A DNA stretch of 64,000 nt, taken from NCBI GenBank assembly GCA_949927415.1, contig CATLFB010000004.1, forward strand, positions 1 through 64,000, written 5' to 3'. The position numbers were made by a program, and so were the translations under genes. Each line of letters starts with the position of its first letter. Within the stretch, counting starts at the first letter, position 1. The DNA comes from an uncultured Candidatus Melainabacteria bacterium (lineage in GTDB: Bacteria > Cyanobacteriota > Vampirovibrionia > Gastranaerophilales > Gastranaerophilaceae). The notes under the pieces are model-generated. The model made no database searches. It had not been told where the DNA came from and worked only from the letters and a program-made list of their open reading frames with translations. Shown piece after piece: positions 54,401-63,749 of this stretch.

Positions 54401-55561
54401 TTGACAGATAATAAGAAAAAAATAAAAGTATCATTTCCTCACATGGGAACCATATCAATAGCCTGGGCGGCTGCGCTCAGAAAAGTCGGCGTAGAACCTT
54501 ACATTCCGCCATATACCAGCAAAAGAACGCTTTCACTGGGCACAAAGCATTCGCCAGAAGCGATTTGCCTGCCGTATAAACTTATTATGGGAAACTTCAT
54601 AGAAGCAATTGAAGGCGGAACAGATTACGTTGCAATGATTACATCTCCGGGCTGCTGCCGCCTTGGTGAGTACGGCAAATGCATTAACGAAGCACTGGTT
54701 GATTTAGGCTACAATGCAAAGTATATTGAATTAACGCTTTATGACGGAATTCAGGGGCTTTACAACTTCCTGAAAGAAGTCAGCGGCAAAAACGACCCTG
54801 TGCTTTTTATGAGAGCTATTGTACTTGCCATTAGAAAAGTTTTCCTGCTGGATGATTTGGAAACAAAATTATCCTATTTAAGAGCGCGCGAAATAACTTT
54901 TGGAGATGCTGAAAAACATTTTCTTAAAGCATTAAAAATCGTAGATGAAGCAATGAATACGCGCCAGCTTAATCAGGCAAAAAAACTCGCGTTTGCCGAA
55001 ATGGACAAAGTTCAATACGACAAAAACCGCGAAGTTTTGCATGTTGATATTACAGGTGAAATTTATCTTGTATGCGACAAATTCTCTAATCAGGATATCG
55101 TAAAAGAGCTTGGCAAAATGGGCGTTCAGACAAGAAAAAGCCTTACTGTCAGCAGCTTTTTGAAAGACGCAATTATCCCGAAAATATTCAGAAAAGGCGA
55201 AACCCACCTCCAGCGCGCAAACAGACTTGCAAAGCCTTATCTAATGCGTGATATCGGCGGCGATGCGCTGGAATGCGTGTCAGACGTAGCCTATGCAAAC
55301 GAGCGCGGAATCGACGGGATTATTCACATAAGCCCGTTTACCTGCATGCCGGAAATCATGTCACAAAATATTTTCCCTGCAATGAGAGAAAACTGTGATA
55401 TTCCGATTTTGCCTCTGATTATGGACGAACAAACAGGAAAAGCCGGATATCTGACACGTCTTGAAGCTTTTGTTGATTTGATGAGAAGACGCAAAAGACG
55501 CCGCGCTATGGAAAATTCAAAATCAAATACCGAAGAAAAACAGGAAGAAAATATTAAGTAA
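54401..55561 (+). CDS. DUF2229/CoA-dehydratase-activase-related protein
   Basis: 386 residues. The start is TTG, with GAAAGG eight bases upstream and no ATG before residue 15. It carries the DUF2229 pattern: PHMGTIS, a PPYTSKRT stretch, ICLPYKLIMGN, SPGCCRLGEYGK with a paired Cys (likely iron-sulfur ligand region), and HISPFTCMPEI. Relatives form the activase/component-D-like part of 2-hydroxyacyl-CoA dehydratase or BadF-type systems. No dehydratase subunit lies nearby. A basic KRRRKR tail is odd. It probably handles an Fe-S cluster; the partner is unknown. Confidence 0.8.
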   Translation: MTDNKKKIKVSFPHMGTISIAWAAALRKVGVEPYIPPYTSKRTLSLGTKHSPEAICLPYKLIMGNFIEAIEGGTDYVAMITSPGCCRLGEYGKCINEALVDLGYNAKYIELTLYDGIQGLYNFLKEVSGKNDPVLFMRAIVLAIRKVFLLDDLETKLSYLRAREITFGDAEKHFLKALKIVDEAMNTRQLNQAKKLAFAEMDKVQYDKNREVLHVDITGEIYLVCDKFSNQDIVKELGKMGVQTRKSLTVSSFLKDAIIPKIFRKGETHLQRANRLAKPYLMRDIGGDALECVSDVAYANERGIDGIIHISPFTCMPEIMSQNIFPAMRENCDIPILPLIMDEQTGKAGYLTRLEAFVDLMRRRKRRRAMENSKSNTEEKQEENIK

Positions 55562-55606
55562 ACAGTCGGTTACTAATTTTTAATATAAGAGGTTAATATA
55601 ATATAT

Positions 55607-56455
55607 ATGTTTAAACTTTTTAAAGAGGCATTCAAAACCGCAAACGACAGTATTATTCTGGCATTTCCGCTTGTACTTTTCATGTGGCTGCTGTCGTTTT
55701 ACTTCGCATTTTCGAATACTGTGGTGAATGTAGCGGCTGAAATGATTCTGGCGTTTGTAACTGTTTTATTTATGACAGGCGCATTTTTGTCCGGCTGGTT
55801 CTATATGGTAAAACAGGCGGTAGAGGTTGCGGGACAGGTATTTGTGCTGGATGAAGACCGCGCAAAAGCTACGATGAATCTTTATAAAGTAATCCCTTAC
55901 GGAATCGGAAAATATTTTCTGTCATTTATTGCAATGATGCTGATTTTCCTGATAATTGTATCACTTGCCGGAACCGGAGTTTACGCAGTCGGAGTTAAAA
56001 CAATCGGAAGCGTCTTTACACCGGAACAAATCACGGGCGCGCTTTCTTCAACGCAGGATATGAAGGCGTTTATAGATTCACTGACAGTTGACCAGCTTAT
56101 CAAACTTAACCTGTGGAACGCCCTAATAATGGGGACAACAACACTTCTTTCATTTGCATTTATGCTATGGATTCCGGAGATTGTCTATTGCACGGCAAAC
56201 CCGCTTATGGCACTATTTAAAGCAATAAAAAAAGTTTTTACGGGATTCAAAAAATCCGTTGTGCTTTTCATCTACTTATCTGTTTTGAACCTTATAATGT
56301 CATTTTTAAGCACATTTGCCGTACAACATGCACTGCTTTATTTATTTATAATGGTTTTGTATTTTTATTTTGTAATCTATGTTGTGGTACTTGTTTTCAG
56401 CTATTACAAACATGAATATTGCGGAGCAGAAGCAAATAATGACTCAAAAGCCTAA
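55607..56455 (+). CDS. Polytopic inner-membrane protein, unknown function
   Basis: 282 residues with about six hydrophobic segments (near 18-36, 42-62, 100-128, 165-190, 215-240 and 245-265). A short periplasmic loop (TPEQITGALSSTQD) and polar ends. AAGAGGTTAATATAATATAT precedes the ATG. Its end overlaps the miaA start by 17 bases. It resembles DUF-type membrane proteins of the YckC/DUF975 style, but I cannot assign one. Confidence 0.7.
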   Translation: MFKLFKEAFKTANDSIILAFPLVLFMWLLSFYFAFSNTVVNVAAEMILAFVTVLFMTGAFLSGWFYMVKQAVEVAGQVFVLDEDRAKATMNLYKVIPYGIGKYFLSFIAMMLIFLIIVSLAGTGVYAVGVKTIGSVFTPEQITGALSSTQDMKAFIDSLTVDQLIKLNLWNALIMGTTTLLSFAFMLWIPEIVYCTANPLMALFKAIKKVFTGFKKSVVLFIYLSVLNLIMSFLSTFAVQHALLYLFIMVLYFYFVIYVVVLVFSYYKHEYCGAEANNDSKA

Positions 56456-57305
56456 AGTTTTCGCAGTTGTCGGCCCGACAGCGTCAGGAAAAACATCTTT
56501 TGCAATAGAACTTGCAGAAAAAATCAACGGAGAAATTGTATCCGCGGATTCCCGTTTGGTTTATAAGGGTTTTGACATAGGTGCGGCAAAACCGACTTTA
56601 GAAGAGCGCAAAGGAATTCCGCATCACATGATAGATATTGTTGAGCCGGAATTTGATTATTCAGCGGGGCTTTACGCAGAACAGGCGGAAGAAAAAATCT
56701 TCGAAATAATTTCGCGCGGAAAAACTCCGGTTGTTGCAGGCGGAACCGGGCTTTACTTCAGACTTTTGCTGGAGAATTATGATGTTCCGAAAGTCGAACC
56801 GGATTATGAACTTAGAGAAAAGTTAGCAGAATATTCTTACGAAGAACTTCGCGCAATGCTTGAAAAAAAAGACCCGTCAAGAGCCGCTGAAATCGAAATT
56901 AACGACAAAAAGAAAATTATCCGCGCTCTTGAATTGGCCGAACATCTGGAAAAACCTTTAAGCGAATACAAAAAAGATTTGAAATTTGATGTCGAGTGGC
57001 TCGGTATGAACTTCCCGCGCGAAGAACTTTATGAAAGGATTAACAAACGAGTCGATATAATGGTCAAAGAGGGGCTTATAGAGGAGTGTGAACATCTGCT
57101 CAAAAAACACGGACGAATAAAGAATTTGACCTGCACAATCGGATATCAGGAAATGATTGCTTATTTAGACAATCAGACAAGTCTTGAAGAGGCAAAAGAA
57201 AAACTTAAACAAAACACACGCAACTACGCCAAGCGACAGTTGACGTGGTTTAGAAAAAATCCGCTTATAAAATGGAATTGTGAGCCTTTGCGGCTGAAAA
57301 AATAA
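56439..57305 (+). CDS. miaA: tRNA dimethylallyltransferase MiaA
   Basis: 288 residues from ATG 56439; an earlier in-frame ATG at 56412 would add nine residues. MiaA transfers dimethylallyl from DMAPP to A37 of tRNAs reading U-starting codons. P-loop GPTASGKT (~10-17), SADSRLVYKGFDIGAAKP (here SADSRLVY replaces the usual SADSMQVY), DIVEP, GGTGLYF and TRNYAKRQLTWFRK are present. It overlaps the upstream membrane gene, implying translational coupling. Confidence 0.95.
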   Translation: MTQKPKVFAVVGPTASGKTSFAIELAEKINGEIVSADSRLVYKGFDIGAAKPTLEERKGIPHHMIDIVEPEFDYSAGLYAEQAEEKIFEIISRGKTPVVAGGTGLYFRLLLENYDVPKVEPDYELREKLAEYSYEELRAMLEKKDPSRAAEIEINDKKKIIRALELAEHLEKPLSEYKKDLKFDVEWLGMNFPREELYERINKRVDIMVKEGLIEECEHLLKKHGRIKNLTCTIGYQEMIAYLDNQTSLEEAKEKLKQNTRNYAKRQLTWFRKNPLIKWNCEPLRLKK

Positions 57306-57386
57306 TCCTTGTCAAATGCGATTTTATGGTAAAATTATCCTGTTAACAAATCAGTAACTATCAAAGTGTTTTTAAGAGGGATAATT

Positions 57387-60300
57387 ATGAATAAAAAATT
57401 TTTAAAAGCAGCGGCAATTTCAGCCGCCGGAATCGCAGGAGGGCTTTATGCACTCTTTTTAATCGCACCGTTTTTTGTGAACGGAATTTTGAATTCGCAC
57501 AGCGCAGATATAAAAAAAATGCTTGAAGAATCAAGCGGCGGCTATAAAATAGAACTTTCTGATATGAAAGTCGTAACAACACCAAAACTTACTGCCGGCC
57601 TGAAACTCGGCTCTGCAAAAATCAGTCTTCCAAACGAACATGAATTACTTTCTGCTGACAATTTTGAGATTAAAATGTCACTTCTGCCAATTCTTGCGCG
57701 CAGAATCGAAATCGACAAGGTTGCTCTGGAAAATGCCAAATTGACACTTGAAGTGCTGAACAACGGACGATTCATGATAGAAGATTACATCCCCGAAGCC
57801 GCGCCAAAAGAAGGTGATACAACACAGGCAGCAGGACTTCCCTTAGGCTTGAAACTTTCAAATCATCTGCCTGATATTTATCTCAAAAACTATGATATCG
57901 CATTCATAGATACTGTTAAAGGCAAAAAATACATTCTCGACGGCGACAAATTCAACATCACAGATTTTATTCTCAACAAAAAAATCAAACTTAATGCAAA
58001 CGGAGAAATCGTGCTTGATGGCGAAAAACATTTTGCCTATGATGTCAAAGTCAAAAATCACATTATGCCGGATTTGGATTTGAATGAACTTGTATTTCCG
58101 GATGAGCCGGCAGATTCGGCCGCAGAAAGTGTTGAAGTTCAGCCAAAATGCGGCGTTAAAGATTCAGCTTTGCCTTTTAATGTAATAAGCATTTTTGAGG
58201 CAATCCATAAAAACCGGTTAGGCGCAAATCTGAATGCAGACATCAAAACATCCGGAACGCTTGAGGATATAAATTATGACGGGAAATTTACGCTTGACGG
58301 AATGACAGTTGCAGTTGACGGCCAAAAACTCCCTGAAAGTTCTTTGAATATGGAATTTAAAGGAAACAAGACAAAACTTGTTTCGACTTTTTACACCTCA
58401 AATTCAAAAGATGAAAGCACCTCTATCATCGGCGACATCAAAACAGGCAAAAATCCGCAATATAACCTGCATTTTCTCTCAAATGCCGGAATCAACAACA
58501 TCATAAATATTGTTGACAGCCTTGCAAAATCGTTTGGCATAAACGACCTTGACACGCTTAGCGGCACCGGAAACCTCGATGCGAATTTCTCAATAACCGG
58601 AAATACAAAAAAAGTTAACTCCTCCGGATATTTAAAAATTCCCTCAGCCACTGTAAAATATACGCTTTACAATATTTTGATTGATAAAATTAACGCTGAT
58701 GTCAACCTTGACAACAACAATGTTGATATCAAAAATATTTCATTCAGCATCCTTAACCAACCTTTGAATATAACCGGCAAAATCACATCTGATGCAACGG
58801 CTGATGTGCATTTGAAAGCCGACAAACTCCCTCTGAAAGGACTTGTTGCGGCCGCCGGTCAGATGGCACTGTTAAAGGAAAACAATTTCAATTCCGGAAC
58901 ACTTTCTATGGATGCAACCCTGAAAGGAAAACTTTCAAACCCGACGCCGGCTCTGAACTTATCAATCGATAATGTAAATATCAAAAACATTCCCACAAAC
59001 ACAACCCTGACCCTTGCAAACAGCAAGGTTGACGTGCAAACCGACGGCAAAACCTTTAACGGAATAATTAATGCCGCAAATGCAAACATTATAAATCCGA
59101 TGGCCAAAATAAAAGCGCCTGCCGCAAAAATTACAATCGGCGAAAAGGACATAAAAATTGACAACACATACATTCTTCTCGACAATTCCAGAATAGATAT
59201 TTCAGGCAGCATCACAGACTACGCCGGCAAAAATCTTGCAATGGATATCACGGCAAACGGGAATCTACTCGCAAATGATTTGAAAAATATGGTGCCAAAA
59301 GAGTTTCAAACATTTGTCGGCGGCGCAAAAGGAAGCCTTCCGCTCTCTGTCAAAATCACAGGCAACGACAAAGCCCAAAATATTGATTTTACACTTACCT
59401 CAAACCCTGAAAACTACTTCTCAATCCTTGACCTCGACCTTTTGAGAGGAAAACCGGTCACAATCAAAAGCAGTATGAAACTTGCAAACGATACGCTGAA
59501 ATTTTCCGATTCCGGAATTTATACAGGAAGCACGGCCGTCGCAGCTCTTGATGGTCAGGTGAGCAGTCTTTCAAAATCCCAAAAACTTTCGCTGAACCTC
59601 TCTGTTCCTGCGCTTGTTTCAATGCCTGTTCCGGGTTTTGGAAAAAATTCACTTGTATCAGCCAAAGGTAATATCTCAATCGGCGGCACGGCTCTCAATC
59701 CGACGCTGAAAGGGGCAGTTAGTGTTCCTGAGATTAAAATTCCCGATATGAAAGTTTCACTAAGCGATTTAGCCGTCAATTTGAACGGAGCTCTTGCACA
59801 GGGCAAAGGAACATTAAAAAACCTGACTTCCGGCGGAATTGCGGCAGAAAACCTCGCGTCAGATTTCACATTCAACCCGAAAACAAATGTGTTTTATCTG
59901 AAAAACATTACAGGCACAGCGTTTTCAGGAAAAATCGGCGGGAATGTATCATATAACGTTATGAACGGCAAAATCGGCGTTGACCTGACAGGAAGCGGTC
60001 TTAATGCAGTTCGTGCAATCGAAGGTGCTGCCGGAATTAAAAATGCGCTCACCGGAACGCTCGATTTTACGGCAAACGTGACAACAGCAGGCGCAACTGA
60101 TATTGAAATGATTAAAAATTTGAAAGGCAAAATGTCCTTTGGGATAAACGACGGTGCATTCGGCAGCATCGGGCGAATTGAAAGTATGTTATCGGCAAAC
60201 AACGTTATGGCAAACTTTATTATGAAATCAGCGGTTGCGGCGCTTTCGACCATTCCGGTTATCAAAGACAGCGCAAATTTCAAATATATTAAAGGAAACA

Positions 60301-60875
60301 TGACCTTTAACAACGGCTGGGCAGATATATCTTCAATCAAGACAAGCGGCCCTTCAATGGCTTACTTTATAAGCGGGAAATACAATATTTTGAACGGTTC
60401 GGCAAATCTTGTCATTCTTGGACGACTCGGAAGCGATGTCGTTGCGGTTCTGGGGCCTGTCGGAGAGCTTTCTGTCAACAAACTCACCTCATACATTCCG
60501 AAATTCGGAGCCGCAACAGCCTCAATTATAAACACAATGACAACAAATCCCAATGGGGAAAGAACATCTGAAATTCCGGCGCTTTCAGGCGGAAACACTG
60601 TTTATAAAGATTTCAAAGTCAACTTCAACGGAGGTGTTGAAAGCGCCAGTTCTGTTAAATCTTTCAAATGGCTTTCCAATCCTGATATGTCTGAAATCGA
60701 GACAAAAAGCCTCAAAGAACAGCTTCAGACCAGCCGCGACACAATCAAAACCGATGTCGAAAAAAGAATTGAGGCGGCAAAAAATCTGAAAGAGCAGTCA
60801 ACCGAGGATTTCAAAAATCAGGTTCAAAACGTGAAAGACAGCGTTGACGAGATTAAGAATTTGTTTAAGTTTTAA
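57387..60875 (+). CDS. Large AsmA/TamB-like envelope protein
   Basis: 1162 residues from the ATG after GAGGGATAATT; an ATG seven codons earlier lacks a site. One N-terminal membrane helix (~6-28), then an AsmA-type start (FVNGILNSHSADIKKML, KLTAGLKLGSAKI) and long repetitive beta strands. A DUF748/AsmA_2-like C-terminal part has G-S-I-G-R-I-E-S-M-L and KGNMTFNNGWADI, then a short charged coiled coil (1090-1160). Such proteins span the periplasm and assist lipid or outer-membrane protein traffic. Second family member in the window (11761). Confidence 0.8.
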   Translation: MNKKFLKAAAISAAGIAGGLYALFLIAPFFVNGILNSHSADIKKMLEESSGGYKIELSDMKVVTTPKLTAGLKLGSAKISLPNEHELLSADNFEIKMSLLPILARRIEIDKVALENAKLTLEVLNNGRFMIEDYIPEAAPKEGDTTQAAGLPLGLKLSNHLPDIYLKNYDIAFIDTVKGKKYILDGDKFNITDFILNKKIKLNANGEIVLDGEKHFAYDVKVKNHIMPDLDLNELVFPDEPADSAAESVEVQPKCGVKDSALPFNVISIFEAIHKNRLGANLNADIKTSGTLEDINYDGKFTLDGMTVAVDGQKLPESSLNMEFKGNKTKLVSTFYTSNSKDESTSIIGDIKTGKNPQYNLHFLSNAGINNIINIVDSLAKSFGINDLDTLSGTGNLDANFSITGNTKKVNSSGYLKIPSATVKYTLYNILIDKINADVNLDNNNVDIKNISFSILNQPLNITGKITSDATADVHLKADKLPLKGLVAAAGQMALLKENNFNSGTLSMDATLKGKLSNPTPALNLSIDNVNIKNIPTNTTLTLANSKVDVQTDGKTFNGIINAANANIINPMAKIKAPAAKITIGEKDIKIDNTYILLDNSRIDISGSITDYAGKNLAMDITANGNLLANDLKNMVPKEFQTFVGGAKGSLPLSVKITGNDKAQNIDFTLTSNPENYFSILDLDLLRGKPVTIKSSMKLANDTLKFSDSGIYTGSTAVAALDGQVSSLSKSQKLSLNLSVPALVSMPVPGFGKNSLVSAKGNISIGGTALNPTLKGAVSVPEIKIPDMKVSLSDLAVNLNGALAQGKGTLKNLTSGGIAAENLASDFTFNPKTNVFYLKNITGTAFSGKIGGNVSYNVMNGKIGVDLTGSGLNAVRAIEGAAGIKNALTGTLDFTANVTTAGATDIEMIKNLKGKMSFGINDGAFGSIGRIESMLSANNVMANFIMKSAVAALSTIPVIKDSANFKYIKGNMTFNNGWADISSIKTSGPSMAYFISGKYNILNGSANLVILGRLGSDVVAVLGPVGELSVNKLTSYIPKFGAATASIINTMTTNPNGERTSEIPALSGGNTVYKDFKVNFNGGVESASSVKSFKWLSNPDMSEIETKSLKEQLQTSRDTIKTDVEKRIEAAKNLKEQSTEDFKNQVQNVKDSVDEIKNLFKF

Positions 60876-60881
60876 ACAATT

Positions 60882-61059
60882 GGTGGGTAGTAAGAGGTGA
60901 AAAGTGAAAGGTGAGAAGACCGTATCGGAAAAGTAAATTTTCAACAACAGTGTTTTATAAATAATAATTATTTAACTTAAATTTTTATATTTTACTAATA
61001 TTTATTTCCGTAACCGACTTCTCACCTTTCACTTTTCACCTCTTACTCCCTCTCCCACC
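60882..61059. mobile_element. MITE-like inverted-repeat element, copy B
   Basis: About 178 bp, sitting exactly between the AsmA-like stop and the stop of the minus-strand repeat gene. The arms share a 29-base perfect inverted core (GTAAGAGGTGAAAAGTGAAA plus GGTGAGAAG) and GGTGGG ends, with an AT-rich centre. Copy A at 46925-47088 has the same plan. It could be a miniature transposon or a strong two-way RNA hairpin acting as a terminator for the convergent genes. Confidence 0.65.
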
Positions 61060-62024
61060 TACAAAATACATGCAAGCACCATCAGCAAAATTGTCCCGAT
61101 TTGTACTGCAGTTGTGACATTTTGCGAAAACTTGTTGCTGTCATAGCGGCTTGCGGATTTTGAGGCCTTGTAGGCGCTTGAAATCCTGTTAAGACGGGTT
61201 TCGTTGTCATCGTTTGCAAAATTTGTACCGAACATTGCGCCTTCAAGCCGTGAGAGGCGGTTTTCAGTCGAATCGTTTTTGTAAGTTTGTTTTAAGATAT
61301 TCTTCTCGACTGTTGCAAGATTATATTGTTTCGCAGGAGCCGGAGCGGGAGCGTTGTAACGGTTGTTGTCAAAAGAATCCGCCATAGCCTGCTGTCTTTT
61401 ATTAAATGCATCATAATTAAACATATCAGTCTGCTGATACTGGTTTAGGTGGTAGTCTGCACCAAGCGGCGGCACATAATCATCGTAAAACTCGTTTGAA
61501 GATTGGGCAATTTGATTGTCCATCAGGGATTGCGGCTTAATCTCCGCTTTCAGACGATCGGTTCTTGTTGAAAGGTCGTCGTTATATTCTTTGCCGAAAG
61601 TTTTCATCTCCAATTTAGAAAGACGTTTTTTGATATCTTCGCCATGGAAATTTTTGTTGAAAACCATTTGTTCGAGTTCATCCACAGCCGGATAATTTAT
61701 GTTTGAAGCTGCGACCGGTTCCCTTTCCGCGTAACTGTCCTGAGGGTCAGCAAAGGTATCTTCTACGGGTTCTATTTCCTGACCGATTAAATCTGCGGAC
61801 ATATCTTTTTTGAGGCGTGCAACACGCTCCGTCGCTGATTTTGTGGAAACTGTTCCGTAGACGGAATTTTCAAGACGGTCAAGGCGTGAGTTTTCATTTT
61901 CGCCGCTGTAGGTGAAGCCGTAGAGGGAATTTTCCAATTTCTCGATTGTTGATGTGTTAGGCCCTGCTAGTGCAGGAAGTCCGAATACTGATAAAATGCT
62001 TAGTGTTATAATTAGTTTTTTCAT
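61059..62024 (-). CDS. Exported protein with repeated L-E-x-x-L-Y/F-G units
   Basis: 321 residues. Signal peptide 1-20 (PALAG). At least six copies of a unit like (K)LE-x-x-(L/V/M)-(Y/F)-G followed by RL-x-RLE/K, in three pairs (near 25-75, 105-160, 245-300), and a Gln/Asn-rich middle. A final hydrophobic segment (302-321) could anchor it or be a second signal. AAGGAG precedes the ATG. The stop codon overlaps the MITE-like element. I do not know the family by name; a surface or peptidoglycan-associated role is inferred. Confidence 0.7.
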   Translation of the reverse strand: MKKLIITLSILSVFGLPALAGPNTSTIEKLENSLYGFTYSGENENSRLDRLENSVYGTVSTKSATERVARLKKDMSADLIGQEIEPVEDTFADPQDSYAEREPVAASNINYPAVDELEQMVFNKNFHGEDIKKRLSKLEMKTFGKEYNDDLSTRTDRLKAEIKPQSLMDNQIAQSSNEFYDDYVPPLGADYHLNQYQQTDMFNYDAFNKRQQAMADSFDNNRYNAPAPAPAKQYNLATVEKNILKQTYKNDSTENRLSRLEGAMFGTNFANDDNETRLNRISSAYKASKSASRYDSNKFSQNVTTAVQIGTILLMVLACIL

Positions 62025-62127
62025 ATTACAACTCCTTAATGACAGGATAAGGTTCGATATGCCGAAAAACTATTCAACGGAATTGTAATTTTGATTAAGC
62101 GTTAAATTCTTATAAAATCCTAATCAA

Positions 62128-62159
62128 AAAGTAGTATGAAAATAAAATCATACTACTTT
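62128..62159. terminator. Terminator-like hairpin
   Basis: AAAGTAGTATGA, loop AAATAAAA, TCATACTACTTT: a perfect 12-base stem with A and T ends, just beyond the stop of the 62186-62461 gene on the minus strand. Confidence 0.75.
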
Positions 62160-62185
62160 CGATTTATTATGAGGTCTAACAGATT

Positions 62186-62461
62186 TTAGTAATTAGTATT
62201 AGGTTTTAATTCAACAACTTTGTCTTTTGATTTATTTGCAATTCTCACAGCTTCGAAAAAATCATCATAGTGCACCGGAACCTTAAAAACTTTTCCATTG
62301 CTGATAACGCATGTGTGTGAAGGAATGAAACGATATTTAGGGTCTTCAAACGTAATTTCATCAGAATTAAATGTTATAGTTCCCATTCTATCAGTTTCCG
62401 AATCTTTGCAGACGGTTTTGATTAACCCTTTAAATGAAGGCCCTATTGAATTAATTTGCAT
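62186..62461 (-). CDS. Small x-F-x-G-box protein
   Basis: 91 residues starting MQINSIGPSFKG, again with the shared box. Beta-rich with an acidic-basic alternation (TFEDPKYRFIPSHT) and HYDDF near 65. GGAATATC before the ATG is a usable ribosome site. It stands alone between two terminators. Function unknown. Confidence 0.6.
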   Translation of the reverse strand: MQINSIGPSFKGLIKTVCKDSETDRMGTITFNSDEITFEDPKYRFIPSHTCVISNGKVFKVPVHYDDFFEAVRIANKSKDKVVELKPNTNY

Positions 62462-62483
62462 GATATTCCTTTCCGTTTTAAAT

Positions 62484-62525
62484 AAAAATTTTCCTTCACT
62501 TTAAAATACGTGAAGGAAATTTTTT
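62484..62525. terminator. Rho-independent terminator of nifS
   Basis: AAATTTTCCTTCAC, loop TTTAAAATAC, GTGAAGGAAATTTTT; it lies just after the nifS stop on the minus strand. Confidence 0.85.
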
Positions 62526-62552
62526 GCGAATTTTGATACTTATTTACAAATC

Positions 62553-63749
62553 TTAACCGCGAAGGCGTTTAAGGTTTGCAAGTTCATCCTGATAGGGTGA
62601 AAGTGCCGTAATTTTATTAATAATTCCCGGCATAACTTCAAGAACTCTGTCGATTTCGCTTTCTGTAGTGTATCTTGAAAGCGAGAAACGAATGCTTCCA
62701 TGGATTGCGGTAAACGGAACATTCATCGCTCTTAAAACATGGCTTGGCTCTAAAGAACCCGACGTGCAGGCGCTTCCGGAACTTGCGCAGATTCCCAAAT
62801 CGCTCATGTGAAGAAGAATCAACTCGCCCTCAATATATTCAAATCCTATGTTTGTCGTATTTGGAACGCGGTTTGAAATTCCGGCGTTCACTCTTGCGTT
62901 ATATATATTTTTCAGAATTCCGCTCTCTAATTTATCGCGCAAACGTTTTACCACTGTAGCTTCTGCGCGCAAGCCGTCAATAGCAAGTTCTGCGGCTTTT
63001 GCAAGTCCTGCGATATAGGGAACGTTTTCAGTTCCGGCGCGCTTGCCTCTTTCCTGATGTCCGCCGATGATTAATGGCGTAATCAGAGTTTTTGAATTCA
63101 CATAAAGCGCTCCGATTCCTTTTGGCGCATGGAATTTGTGTCCGGAAATTCCGAGCAAATCAATTCCTGCCGCCTGAACATCAATCGGGATTTTGCCCGC
63201 AACCTGAACCGCGTCAACAAAGAATTTTGTTTCTTTGTTTTTTGATTTTATGATTTCAGAAATCTTTTCTATCGGGAAAATCACGCCTGTTTCGTTGTTC
63301 GCATACATAATTGAAACAAGCGCGGTATCGTAATTTATTGCCTGCTCAAGTTGTGCCAAATCAAGTTCGCCGTTAGCGTTTACGCCGATATAATCAACTT
63401 TATAACCTTCTTTTTCCAGAGTTTGATAAAGATTCAAAACACAAGGGTGTTCAACTTTTGTTGTTATAATGTGGCGTTTGTTTTTGTTCATGTTCAAAAC
63501 GCCGCGGATTGCCATATTCGCGCTTTCAGAACCGCAGGAAGTGAAAATGATTTCCTTTTCATTTGCCGCATTTACAAAGTCCTTTAAAACCCCGCGAGCT
63601 TCGCGCACCGCATGGTTTGAGCGTTTTGCAAATTCATAAACGCTTGATGGATTTGCATACTCTTCCTTGAAATAAGGCATCATCGAATCCAAAACTTCAG
63701 CTGCGACTTTTGTTGTCGCGTTGTTATCCAAATATATTAAATTACTCAT
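62553..63749 (-). CDS. nifS: Cysteine desulfurase NifS/IscS type
   Basis: 398 residues. It removes sulfur from cysteine via pyridoxal phosphate and passes it to a scaffold for Fe-S clusters. Seen: NNATTKVA, H101 stacking on the cofactor (KVEHPCV), cofactor K205 in SGHKFHAPKG, and catalytic C328 in SSGSACTSGSLEPSHVL, with an extended loop typical of IscS/NifS. GAGGTGG precedes the ATG, which overlaps the nifU stop by one base. With nifU it forms an Fe-S assembly operon. Confidence 0.93.
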   Translation of the reverse strand: MSNLIYLDNNATTKVAAEVLDSMMPYFKEEYANPSSVYEFAKRSNHAVREARGVLKDFVNAANEKEIIFTSCGSESANMAIRGVLNMNKNKRHIITTKVEHPCVLNLYQTLEKEGYKVDYIGVNANGELDLAQLEQAINYDTALVSIMYANNETGVIFPIEKISEIIKSKNKETKFFVDAVQVAGKIPIDVQAAGIDLLGISGHKFHAPKGIGALYVNSKTLITPLIIGGHQERGKRAGTENVPYIAGLAKAAELAIDGLRAEATVVKRLRDKLESGILKNIYNARVNAGISNRVPNTTNIGFEYIEGELILLHMSDLGICASSGSACTSGSLEPSHVLRAMNVPFTAIHGSIRFSLSRYTTESEIDRVLEVMPGIINKITALSPYQDELANLKRLRG

